In this document: piece after piece, positions 35,427 through 43,100 of the stretch
Position numbering within the stretch: position 1 is the first letter of the stretch
Layout of the letters: every line of letters begins with the position of its first letter
Source of the DNA: Xenophilus sp. L33
GTDB taxonomy: Bacteria; Pseudomonadota; Gammaproteobacteria; Burkholderiales; Burkholderiaceae_C
Length of the DNA stretch: 54,555 nucleotides
Direction of reading: 5' to 3'
Assembly (NCBI RefSeq): GCF_009765735.1
Contig: NZ_LMUW01000224.1
Location: 1-54,555 of the forward strand
Position numbers and translations under genes: made by a program
Notes under the pieces: generated by a model
Seen by the model: the letters and a program-made list of their open reading frames with translations, nothing else
What the model was told of the DNA's origin: nothing
Database searches by the model: none

Positions 35427-36128
35427 GTGAGCTTTCTCGAGACCGTCTCGCTCGGCCGGGTCGACTACGTCGAGACCTTTGCCGAGATGGGCCGGCTCAC
35501 TGCCGAGCGCGGGCCCGCGAGCGCCGACCGGCTGTGGCTTTGCGAGCATCCGCCGGTCTACACGCAGGGCCTGGCGGGCAAGGCGGACCACGTGCTGAAC
35601 CCGGGCGCGATCCCGGTCGTGCAGACCGACCGCGGCGGCCAGGTCACCTACCACGGGCCCGGCCAGGTGGTGGCCTATCCGCTGATCGACCTGCGCCGGG
35701 CCGGCTACTTCGTCAAGGAATACGTCTATCGGCTGGAAGAGTCGGTGATCCGCACGCTGGACCATTTCGGCGTGACCGGGCACCGGGTGGCCGGCGCGCC
35801 GGGCATCTACGTGCGGCTCGACGATCCGTTCTCGCACGCGGCGCTGACCGGCCCGGCGGTGCCCGGCGACCCGTTCCGCGGCCTCGGCAAGATCGCCGCG
35901 CTCGGCATCAAGATCAGCCGGCACTGCAGCTACCACGGCGTCTCGCTGAACGTGGCGATGGACCTGGAACCCTTCTCGCGGATCAACCCCTGCGGCTACG
36001 CAGGGCTGAAAACCGTCGACCTTTCTACAATCGGCGTTCGAACAACCTGGGACGAAGCCGCCGAGGTGCTGGCCGCCAAGCTGGCCGTCTACCTCGCGCC
36101 CCGCGCCCCGTCTGAAGAAAAGCCATGA
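35427..36128 (+). CDS. lipB: Lipoyl(octanoyl) transferase LipB
   Basis: Product of 233 aa from GTG 35427 with GAAGGG upstream. It transfers octanoyl from octanoyl-ACP to lipoyl domains. Motifs visible: LCEHPPVYTQG, DRGGQVTYHGPGQVVAYPL (the substrate cradle), and the catalytic Lys/Cys region GKIAALGIKISRHCSYHGVS with the acyl-carrying Cys in RHCSYHG. The C-terminal tail is about 15 residues longer than E. coli LipB. It overlaps lipA by four bases (ATGA), indicating coupled synthesis of the two lipoylation enzymes. Confidence 0.97.
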   Translation: MSFLETVSLGRVDYVETFAEMGRLTAERGPASADRLWLCEHPPVYTQGLAGKADHVLNPGAIPVVQTDRGGQVTYHGPGQVVAYPLIDLRRAGYFVKEYVYRLEESVIRTLDHFGVTGHRVAGAPGIYVRLDDPFSHAALTGPAVPGDPFRGLGKIAALGIKISRHCSYHGVSLNVAMDLEPFSRINPCGYAGLKTVDLSTIGVRTTWDEAAEVLAAKLAVYLAPRAPSEEKP

Positions 36129-37111
36129 GCACTGTCGAAGTCGTACGCGACGCACAGGGACCCGACGACTACAACCCGCTGGCCAAGCAGAAGGCCGCGG
36201 CCAAGCTGTCGCGCATCCCGGTCAAGGTGGTCCAGGGCGAAGTGCTCAAGAAGCCCGACTGGATCCGCGTCAAGGCCGGCTCGCCGACCACGCGCTTCTA
36301 CGAGATCAAGCAGATCCTGCGCGAGAGCAACCTGCACACGGTCTGCGAGGAAGCCTCCTGCCCGAACATCGGCGAATGCTTCGGCAACGGCACCGCCACC
36401 TTCATGATCATGGGCGACAAGTGCACCCGGCGCTGCCCCTTCTGCGACGTCGGTCACGGCCGGCCCGATCCGCTCGACAAGGACGAGCCGCTGAACCTCG
36501 CGAAGACCATCGCGAAGCTGCGCCTCAAGTACGTGGTGATCACCAGCGTCGACCGCGACGACCTGCGCGACGGCGGCAGCCAGCACTTCGTCGACTGCAT
36601 CCGCAACACGCGCGAGCTGTCGCCGTCCACGCGCATCGAGATCCTGGTGCCCGACTTTCGCGGCCGCGACGACCGCGCGCTCGAGATCCTCAACGCCGCG
36701 CCGCCGGACGTGATGAACCACAACCTCGAAACCGCGCCGCGCCTCTACAAGGAAGCGCGTCCGGGCAGCGACTACCAGTTCAGCCTCAACCTGCTGAAGA
36801 AGTTCAAGGCGCTGCATCCGGACGTGCCGACCAAGAGCGGCATCATGGTCGGTCTCGGCGAGACCGATGAAGAGATCCTGCAGGTCATGCGCGACATGCG
36901 CGCGCACGACATCGACATGCTCACCATCGGCCAGTACCTTTCGCCGAGCGGCAGCCACCTGCCGGTCAAGCGCTACGTGCATCCCGACACCTTCAAGATG
37001 TTCGAGGAAGAGGCCTACAAGATGGGCTTCAGCCACGCCGCCGTCGGCGCGATGGTGCGTTCGAGCTACCACGCCGATCAGCAGGCGCACGCCGCCGGCG
37101 TGCAGTCGTAG
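36125..37111 (+). CDS. lipA: Lipoyl synthase LipA (radical SAM)
   Basis: Product of 328 aa. It inserts two sulfurs into octanoyl-lipoyl domains. The auxiliary iron-sulfur cluster motif is CEEASCPNIGEC (CX4CX5C), and the radical SAM cluster motif is CTRRCPFC (CX3CX2C). Later conserved elements are VITSVDRDDLRDGG, NHNLETAPRLY, KSGIMVGLGETDEE and the C-terminal RSSYHAD serine that ligates the auxiliary cluster. Full length and intact. Coupled to lipB. Confidence 0.98.
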   Translation: MSTVEVVRDAQGPDDYNPLAKQKAAAKLSRIPVKVVQGEVLKKPDWIRVKAGSPTTRFYEIKQILRESNLHTVCEEASCPNIGECFGNGTATFMIMGDKCTRRCPFCDVGHGRPDPLDKDEPLNLAKTIAKLRLKYVVITSVDRDDLRDGGSQHFVDCIRNTRELSPSTRIEILVPDFRGRDDRALEILNAAPPDVMNHNLETAPRLYKEARPGSDYQFSLNLLKKFKALHPDVPTKSGIMVGLGETDEEILQVMRDMRAHDIDMLTIGQYLSPSGSHLPVKRYVHPDTFKMFEEEAYKMGFSHAAVGAMVRSSYHADQQAHAAGVQS

Positions 37112-37122
37112 ACGCTCCTCGT

Positions 37123-37171
37123 CCAGCCGGTTTTCGCACCGGCTGGCAATCCCGCGGAGGACAGCCGCGGG
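37123..37171 (+). other. Two tandem perfect hairpins downstream of lipA
   Basis: CCAGCCGGT-6-ACCGGCTGG (37123-37146) and CCCGCGG-7-CCGCGGG (37151-37171), both perfect. The first starts 12 bases after the lipA stop. Neither is followed by a T-run, so a Rho-independent terminator is not established; they may protect the 3-prime end of the mRNA. Confidence 0.5.
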
Positions 37172-37235
37172 CGCTCCCGGCGCTTAAGATTCGGCGCGGC
37201 CACGAGGCCGTCGCACGAACCGGGAGCCCACAACA

Positions 37236-38780
37236 ATGAGCCATCTAGAGACAGCCATCGCCCAGGATTTCGGCCTCATCGCCGACCTGGTCCGCCTGCA
37301 TGCGCGCGAGGAGCCCGAGCGGCCGGCCCTGGTCGACGCCACGCAAACGCTGAGCTACGGCCAGCTCGACGCCCTGATGGACCGCATCGCCGCCAGCCTG
37401 CAGCGCGACGGCGTGGCCGCGCAGGCGTCGATCGCGATCTGCGCCGCCTCCAGCGTCCACTACGCGGCGCTCTTCGTCGGCGCGCTGCGTGCCGGCGTCG
37501 CGGTGGCGCCGCTGGCGCCGAGTTCCACGCCCGCCAGCCTCGCCCGGATGATCGAGGACGCCGGCGCCCGCATCCTCTTCGTCGATGCGGCCTGCGCCGA
37601 GATCATCGGGGCCGCGGCGCCCGGCGCGATTCCGCGCGTGGCGCTCGACGGCTCCGCCGCCGGGCTCGGCTTCGACGACTGGCTGGCGCCGGCCGGCAGC
37701 CGGCCGGCCGCGGTGACGCCGCAGCCGGGCTGGCCGCTCAACATCATCTATTCGTCCGGCACCACCGGGGAGCCCAAGGGCATCGTGCAGCCGCACAGCA
37801 TGCGCTGGGCCCACGTGCGGCGCGGCGCGACCTACGACTACACGGCGCGCACGGTCACGCTGCTGTCGACGCCGCTCTACTCCAACACCACGCTGGTGGT
37901 CTTCTTCCCGACCATCGCGCATGGCGGCTGCGTCGTCCTGATGCCGAAGTTCGACGCCGGCGCCTACCTGCAGCTGGCCGAGCGCCATCGGGTCACCCAC
38001 ACGATGCTGGTGCCGGTGCAATACCAGCGGCTGATGGCGCGGCCCGACTTCGACCGCCACGACCTGTCGAGCTTCCGCTTCAAGTTCAGCACCAGCGCGC
38101 CCTTCAACGCCGCGCTCAAGGCCGACGTGCTGGCGCGCTGGCCGGGCGGGCTGGTCGAGTTCTACGGCATGACCGAGGGCGGCGGCACCTGCATCCTCGA
38201 CGCGCACCTGCATCCCGACAAGCTGCACACGGTCGGCCGCCCGGCCGAGGGCAGCGACATCCGGCTGATCGACGAAGAGGGCCGCGAGGTGCCACCGGGC
38301 GAGGACGGCGAGGTCGTCGGCCACTCGGGCGGCATGATGGTCGGCTACCACCACCAGCCGGACAAGACCCGCGAGGCCGAGTGGTTCGACCCGAGCGGCA
38401 AGCGCTTCATCCGCACCGGCGACGTCGGCCGCTTCGATGCCGACGGCTTCCTCACGCTGTTCGACCGCAAGAAGGACATGATCATCAGCGGTGGCTTCAA
38501 CATCTACCCGAGCGACCTCGAGGCGGTGCTGCGCGAGCATCCGGCGGTGACCGAGGCGGCGGTGATCGGCGCCGCTTCCGAGCAATGGGGCGAGACGCCG
38601 GTGGCCTTCGTGGTCCGCCGCGCGGGCGACGACACCTCGGCGGACGCGCTCCTGCAGTGGGCCAACGAGCGGCTGGGCAAGACCCAGCGCCTGGCCCGGC
38701 TGAAGTTCATCGACGAATTGCCGCGCAGCGCGATCGGCAAGGTGCTCAAGCGCGAACTGCGTGAAAGCGACGCCGGCTGA
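37236..38780 (+). CDS. Class I adenylate-forming enzyme (acyl/aryl-CoA synthetase-like)
   Basis: Product of 514 aa of the ANL superfamily. Core motifs in order: A3 IIYSSGTTGEPKGI (P-loop-like), A4/A5 region FSTSAPFN and FYGMTEGGG, A7 RTGDVGRFDADGF, A8 hinge KKDMIISGGFNIYPSDLE and A10 catalytic lysine in PRSAIGKVLKRE. It activates a carboxylate with ATP to the adenylate and then probably CoA thioester. Substrate-pocket residues do not reveal the acid to me. It overlaps the next permease gene by 20 bases, hinting that the transporter imports its substrate. Confidence 0.92.
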   Translation: MSHLETAIAQDFGLIADLVRLHAREEPERPALVDATQTLSYGQLDALMDRIAASLQRDGVAAQASIAICAASSVHYAALFVGALRAGVAVAPLAPSSTPASLARMIEDAGARILFVDAACAEIIGAAAPGAIPRVALDGSAAGLGFDDWLAPAGSRPAAVTPQPGWPLNIIYSSGTTGEPKGIVQPHSMRWAHVRRGATYDYTARTVTLLSTPLYSNTTLVVFFPTIAHGGCVVLMPKFDAGAYLQLAERHRVTHTMLVPVQYQRLMARPDFDRHDLSSFRFKFSTSAPFNAALKADVLARWPGGLVEFYGMTEGGGTCILDAHLHPDKLHTVGRPAEGSDIRLIDEEGREVPPGEDGEVVGHSGGMMVGYHHQPDKTREAEWFDPSGKRFIRTGDVGRFDADGFLTLFDRKKDMIISGGFNIYPSDLEAVLREHPAVTEAAVIGAASEQWGETPVAFVVRRAGDDTSADALLQWANERLGKTQRLARLKFIDELPRSAIGKVLKRELRESDAG

Positions 38781-39885
38781 GGCGTCGGAGGCCGGCGAAC
38801 CGGCCGGCGGCAACGGCCTGCTGTGGGTGCTGCTCGCGGTCGCCGTGGCCTTCGCGCTGCTGCGGCCGCGGGCGCCGCTCGACTACCTGAAGCTGGTCGA
38901 CTGGCCGACCGTCGGTGCGCTGGCCGGGCTGCTGGCGATCACCCAGGGCGTCGAGCGAAGCGGCATGCTGCAGGCCACCGCGGCCCGGCTGCTGGCACGC
39001 AGCACCGACCTGCGGCGGCTGGTGCTGCTGCTGACCGCCAGCGCGGCGCTGCTGTCGGCGCTGGTCACCAACGACGTCAGCCTCTTCCTCCTGGTGCCGC
39101 TGACCCGCGTACTGGCGACGCAGGCCCATCTGCCGCTGGCGCGGGTGGTGGTGCTGCAGGCGCTGGCGGTCAACGCCGGCTCGGCGCTGACGCCGATCGG
39201 CAATCCGCAGAACCTCTTCCTCTGGCAGCGCAGCGGCGAGAGCTTTCTCGGCTTCATGGCGATGATGGCGCCGACCGTGGCGGTGATGCTGGCCTGGCTC
39301 GTGGTCGCGGTCTGGGTGCTGGTGCCGCGCACCCCGATCGCGCTGAAGCCCGAGACCGAGGCCGCGACGGTCGAGCCGCGGCTGCTGGCGCTGTCGGGCG
39401 CGCTCTTCGTCGGCTTCGTGATCGCGCTCGACCGCCACTGGCTGCTGACCGGCCTGGGCGTGGTCTATGGCGCCTTCCTGCTGCTGCGTCCGCGCGTGCT
39501 CAAGGGCGTCGACTGGGCGCTGCTGGCGATCATCGCGCTGATGTTCGTCGACCTGCGCCAGCTGGCGGAACTGCCGCTGGTGGCCGACTGGCTCGGCCGC
39601 TTGCCCATCGGCGAAGGCTGGCGCGCCTACCTGGCCGCGATCGCGACCTCGCAGCTGATCAGCAACGTGCCGGCCGCGATCGTGCTGGAGCGCTTCGTGC
39701 ACGACCTGCCGGCACTGGCCGCCGGCGTCAGCGTCGGCGGCTTCGGCTGCGTCCTGGGCTCGCTGGCCAACCTGATCGCGCTGCGGCTGGCGAAGCTGCC
39801 GAACGGGCTGCGCGAGTTCCACCGCATCAGCGTGCCGTTCCTGCTCGCCTGCGGGGCGACGGCGCTGCTGCTGCGACTGGGCTGA
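38761..39885 (+). CDS. SLC13/ArsB-NhaD-type anion permease
   Basis: Product of 374 aa from GTG 38761, inside the upstream ligase gene in another frame. About nine to ten hydrophobic segments. IT-superfamily features are ALVTNDVSLFLLVPLTRVL (the N-D half-helix pore motif), NAGSALTPIGNPQNLFLW (GNPQN anion/sodium motif) and a second repeat SQLISNVPAAIVLERF. At 374 aa it is shorter than most SLC13 proteins (about 420-460) but both inverted-repeat motifs are present. Transported ion is unknown; carboxylates are favoured by the neighbour. It converges with the kinase gene 10 bases away. Confidence 0.85.
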   Translation: MKATPAEASEAGEPAGGNGLLWVLLAVAVAFALLRPRAPLDYLKLVDWPTVGALAGLLAITQGVERSGMLQATAARLLARSTDLRRLVLLLTASAALLSALVTNDVSLFLLVPLTRVLATQAHLPLARVVVLQALAVNAGSALTPIGNPQNLFLWQRSGESFLGFMAMMAPTVAVMLAWLVVAVWVLVPRTPIALKPETEAATVEPRLLALSGALFVGFVIALDRHWLLTGLGVVYGAFLLLRPRVLKGVDWALLAIIALMFVDLRQLAELPLVADWLGRLPIGEGWRAYLAAIATSQLISNVPAAIVLERFVHDLPALAAGVSVGGFGCVLGSLANLIALRLAKLPNGLREFHRISVPFLLACGATALLLRLG

Positions 39886-39895
39886 AGGCCCTGCG

Positions 39896-41206
39896 CTACC
39901 TCGCGGGCCCGCGCACGCCTTCGGCCATCAACCGCGCGGTCACCGCCAGCCCCGGCTGCGCGTTGCGCACGTCGAGCGAACCGCCGTGCGCCTCGGCCAC
40001 CAGCCGGCAGAGGTACATGCCCAGGCCGACGCCGCCGGTCGCGCGCTGGCGGGCACCGTCGGTGCGATAGAAGGGCTCGGTCAGGTGCGCCAGCTGCTCG
40101 CCGTCGACGCCCGGCCCGAAGTCGCGCACTTCCAGTTCCACGCCCTGCCCGATCCCTCGCAGGCCCACCCGCGGCGGCTCGGCCGCCTCGGCGCCATGGC
40201 GCAGCGCGTTGTCGACCAGGTTGCGCACCAGCAGCCGCACGCGCGTGCGGTCGACACCGAGCGGCGGCAGGCCGGGCGCGATGTCCAGCACCAGGGCGCG
40301 GCCCTGCGTGTGCTCGTCCACCACTTCGCGCACCAGCGCGCCGAGGTCGACCGGCTCGCGGTGCAGCGCCGCGTGTGGCGAAGCCAGCCGCTCGCTCTCC
40401 AGCAGGTCGCTGATCAGGTCGCGCATCTCGGCCAGGTCGCGCAGCAGCGCGTCGCGCTCGGCGGCGCCTTCGGCGGTCGCCGGCAGCAGTTCGGCGTTGA
40501 GGCGGGCGCGGGTCAGCGGCGAGCGCAGCTCGTGGCTGAGCGCCAGCAGCAGCGCCCGCTTCGCGTCCAGCATGCCCTGGATCTCGCTGGCCATCTTGTT
40601 GATGCGCCGCGCCAAGTCGCCCAGTTCGTCGCGCCGGCGCACCGGGATCGGCCGGTCGAAGACGCCGGTGCCGAAGCGCTCGGCGCCGGCGCGGATGTCG
40701 ACCAGCGGCCGCAGCAGCCGTCGCAGGTAGGCGTAGGCGATGACGATCAGCGCCAGCAGCAGCGCCAGCGTCAGCCAGCCGCCGCTGGTCGGCTCGCGCG
40801 CCCAGGAGAAGGTGCCGGGGCCGAAGCTGATCCGATGGCCATCGGCGGTGGTGCGGCTGAGCCAGTCGCTGGCGCGCGGTCCGAAGTTGCGCCGCAGCTG
40901 GCCCGGATTCGAGTCCCAGTTGACCACCGGGCCCTCGATGTGGATCGAGATCGGCAGCCGCTCGGCCAGCGCCTCGGCCCGGCCGACATCCGGCGGCGTG
41001 CCGATCTCGGCCGCCAGCCGGTCGACGTAGTCGGCCACCAGCGGCCGCGCGGCGTCGCGCCAGCCGATCGAGAAGGCGCGCTGCATGCCGCCGACGAAGA
41101 CCGCGGTCATCGCCAGCGCCAGCAGCACGAAGACGATGATCAGGCGCAGCCGCAGCGAATGGCGCAGGCTGTGCCGCCAGCGGCCGGACCGTCTGTGCGG
41201 CTTCAT
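39896..41206 (-). CDS. Sensor histidine kinase (two membrane spans, HAMP, HisKA/HATPase)
   Basis: Product of 436 aa from ATG 41206, overlapping the regulator stop (ATGA). TM1 is at about 21-41, the periplasmic sensor at about 42-142, TM2 at about 143-161 and HAMP at 162-214. Dimerisation/phosphoacceptor His225 lies in LALSHELRSPLTRARLNAE. ATPase boxes: N LLVRNLVDNALRHG, G1 VRDFGPGVDGE, F PFYRTDGARQ and G2 TGGVGLGMYL. It autophosphorylates and signals to the OmpR-type regulator upstream. With the Spy/CpxP-like gene in the same run this resembles a CpxRA-type envelope stress system; the ligand is unknown. Confidence 0.94.
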   Translation of the reverse strand: MKPHRRSGRWRHSLRHSLRLRLIIVFVLLALAMTAVFVGGMQRAFSIGWRDAARPLVADYVDRLAAEIGTPPDVGRAEALAERLPISIHIEGPVVNWDSNPGQLRRNFGPRASDWLSRTTADGHRISFGPGTFSWAREPTSGGWLTLALLLALIVIAYAYLRRLLRPLVDIRAGAERFGTGVFDRPIPVRRRDELGDLARRINKMASEIQGMLDAKRALLLALSHELRSPLTRARLNAELLPATAEGAAERDALLRDLAEMRDLISDLLESERLASPHAALHREPVDLGALVREVVDEHTQGRALVLDIAPGLPPLGVDRTRVRLLVRNLVDNALRHGAEAAEPPRVGLRGIGQGVELEVRDFGPGVDGEQLAHLTEPFYRTDGARQRATGGVGLGMYLCRLVAEAHGGSLDVRNAQPGLAVTARLMAEGVRGPAR

Positions 41207-41898
41207 GACGCCGCGTCGCCGCGACCGACCGCCAGCGCGTAGCCGGCGTTGCGCAGCGTCTTGATGCAGTCCAGCGGCTCGAGCTTTTTGCGCAGCCGGC
41301 TCACCACGATGTCGACCGCGCGCGTGTAGAGCTCCGCCTCGTGGCCGCGCAGGTGATTCAGGATCTCGTCGCGGCTTCGCACCCGCCCCGGCGGATCGGC
41401 CAGCAGCGCCAGCAGTTCGAATTCGGTGCTGGTCAGCTCGACCTTCTCGCCGAGGCGCTGCACCTCGCGGCGGTCGAGGTCGATCGCCAGGCCGTCGAAG
41501 AGCTTCAACTGCGGCGCGGGCGGCGCCGCCGCGGGCGCACGCTGCCGGCGCAGGATGGTCTGCACCCGCGCCACCAGTTCGCGCGGCTCGAAGGGCTTGG
41601 GCAGGTAGTCGTCGGCACCCAGTTCCAGGCCCACCACGCGATCCATGACGTCGCCGCGCGCGGTCAGCATGACGATCGGGATGTCGCTCTCGCGGCGGAT
41701 CTCGCGGCACAGGGCGAAGCCGTCCATCTCGGGCAGCATGACGTCCAGGATGGCGGCGTCGTAGCGCTCGGCCCGCAGCTTCGACAGGCCTTCGCTGGGC
41801 GTGCCGGCGCTGTCCAGCAGCAGGTCGAAGCGCGCGAAGTAGCTCGCGAGCGGCGCACCCAGGTGTTGGTCGTCGTCGATCAGCAGGATGCGGGGCAT
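41203..41898 (-). CDS. OmpR-family response regulator
   Basis: Product of 231 aa. The receiver domain has acidic pocket Asp8-Asp9, phosphoacceptor Asp52 (AILDVMLPEMDG) and the conserved Lys in YLPKPFEPRELVAR. The C-terminal winged-helix (about 135-225) has ELTSTEFELLALLADPPGRV, then SRDEILNHLRG and RAVDIVVSRLRKKLEP. It binds DNA when phosphorylated by the coupled kinase. Starts 25 bases after the DUF4260 gene stop on the same strand. Confidence 0.95.
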   Translation of the reverse strand: MPRILLIDDDQHLGAPLASYFARFDLLLDSAGTPSEGLSKLRAERYDAAILDVMLPEMDGFALCREIRRESDIPIVMLTARGDVMDRVVGLELGADDYLPKPFEPRELVARVQTILRRQRAPAAAPPAPQLKLFDGLAIDLDRREVQRLGEKVELTSTEFELLALLADPPGRVRSRDEILNHLRGHEAELYTRAVDIVVSRLRKKLEPLDCIKTLRNAGYALAVGRGDAAS

Positions 41899-41923
41899 GG
41901 GGCGATTGTGCTGCGAGGCATGT

Positions 41924-42310
41924 TCACCACGGGTCCCGGCGGCCGATCCGGCCCAGGTGCGTCGCCGTGAACCCGCTCGCGTATTTCAGGCCGTAGCCGA
42001 GCGCGCGATCGAAGCCGACGTGGGCGAACCAGACCAGGGCCAGAGCCGTCGCGGTCGGAAGGCCGCCAAGCATGCCGGCCATCAGCAGGGCCAACGGGCC
42101 GAGGGTCGAATGGGTCGCGTCGTAGGCCGTCGCACCGATCCTCGCGCCTGCCAGATAGCCGAGAAAGGCCGCGTCCGGCAGCAGGAACAGCCACGCGAAG
42201 GCGCTCCAACCGAGCCCATGCTGCGCATAGGCGACAAGTGCGACGGTGCCCATCGCAACGCCTTCGAGGCGCAGCAGGAGGCGCACGCCGCCGATGGCCG
42301 CGCCCGGCAT
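41924..42310 (-). CDS. DUF4260 family membrane protein
   Basis: Product of 128 aa from ATG 42310 (MPGAAIGGVRLLLRLEGVAM), chosen because family members are about 115-125 aa. The frame stays open another 66 codons upstream, but that part is low-complexity Ala/Ser/Pro with no family match. Motifs: LLRLEGVAMGTVAL, FLLPDAAFLGYLAGARIGAT, YDATHSTLGPL and the diagnostic FAHVGFDRALGYGLKY near the end. Four hydrophobic segments. Function unknown. It lies between the Spy-like gene and the two-component pair. About 195 bases upstream of it (42311-42504) hold nothing I can name. Confidence 0.82.
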   Translation of the reverse strand: MPGAAIGGVRLLLRLEGVAMGTVALVAYAQHGLGWSAFAWLFLLPDAAFLGYLAGARIGATAYDATHSTLGPLALLMAGMLGGLPTATALALVWFAHVGFDRALGYGLKYASGFTATHLGRIGRRDPW

Positions 42311-42504
42311 CGCGCTCGCCTGCGCCCGTTGGGTGATCGATCGCGCAGTGGATGCCGCGACTTCCGACGCCGACGGCCACGCGCCATTGCCACCGAAGTC
42401 GCCGGAGCGGCTCGGCGCCGACGGCGACAGCACCTCCGGCGCGCCGGCCCTCGCGGTCACCGGCGCCGTCGGAGCGACACCGCCGGCGCCTGACCGCCGC
42501 TCGA

Positions 42505-42978
42505 TCAACCCCGACCCCAGCGCCGGCCGCGGTCCATGAAGTCACGCACCTTCTGCTGCTGGGCCGGATTGAGGTTGTCGAAGAAATCGGCCGCGGCGGC
42601 GATCACTTCCGGGCTGTCGGCCTGCACCGCCTTCAGCTTGTCGTCGAGCAGGGTGCGGGCGCGTTCCTGGTCGAGCTTGCCGCCGGCGAAGAGGGCCTGG
42701 AACTGCGCACGCGGATTGCCGCCGCCGCCCGCCTCGCGCATCGCGGCGCGCTGCGCCTGCAGCTTCTCGGTCAGCAGCGCGAGCTTCTGCTTCTGGGCGG
42801 TATCGAGGTCGAGGCGGCTGCCGACGCGCTCGACCACCTTGGCGCGAAAGGCCGCCTGGTCCTGTTCGGAAGCGGCACCGCTCCATCCGTGGCGTTGACC
42901 GGCGCAGCCGGCGAGGCTGCCGGCGACCAGGGCGGCACCGGCGATGCCGAAAAGAGAGCGTTTGAACCAGCGTTTCAT
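42505..42978 (-). CDS. Spy/CpxP-like periplasmic lipoprotein
   Basis: Product of 157 aa. The signal peptide has lipobox LAGC with Cys25, so it is membrane-anchored rather than soluble like Spy. The mature part is helical and charged with two LTxxQ-like elements, LDLDTAQKQKLALLTEKLQA and FFDNLNPAQQQKVRDFMDRG. It ends in Arg/Gly/Trp-rich GRRWGRG. Members chaperone unfolded proteins in the periplasm or sense metals, and are often targets and inhibitors of Cpx-type kinases. Promoter-proximal to DUF4260-regulator-kinase, it is likely co-regulated with them. Confidence 0.85.
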   Translation of the reverse strand: MKRWFKRSLFGIAGAALVAGSLAGCAGQRHGWSGAASEQDQAAFRAKVVERVGSRLDLDTAQKQKLALLTEKLQAQRAAMREAGGGGNPRAQFQALFAGGKLDQERARTLLDDKLKAVQADSPEVIAAAADFFDNLNPAQQQKVRDFMDRGRRWGRG

Positions 42979-43100
42979 GAGTCTTCCTTGAAGTGCGATC
43001 GGTGTCGATCGGGGAGACTCGATGGTGCGCGGCGGGTTCTCGCAAGTCCTTTCGGCGGGGTTTCGGCGTGTTTCGTTTTATGTCGACGCCGGCGGCAGGC

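Noticed and set aside
42311..42508. N-terminal extension of the DUF4260 protein
   Set aside because: Low-complexity Ala/Ser/Pro sequence with no signal peptide; family length matches the start at 42310.
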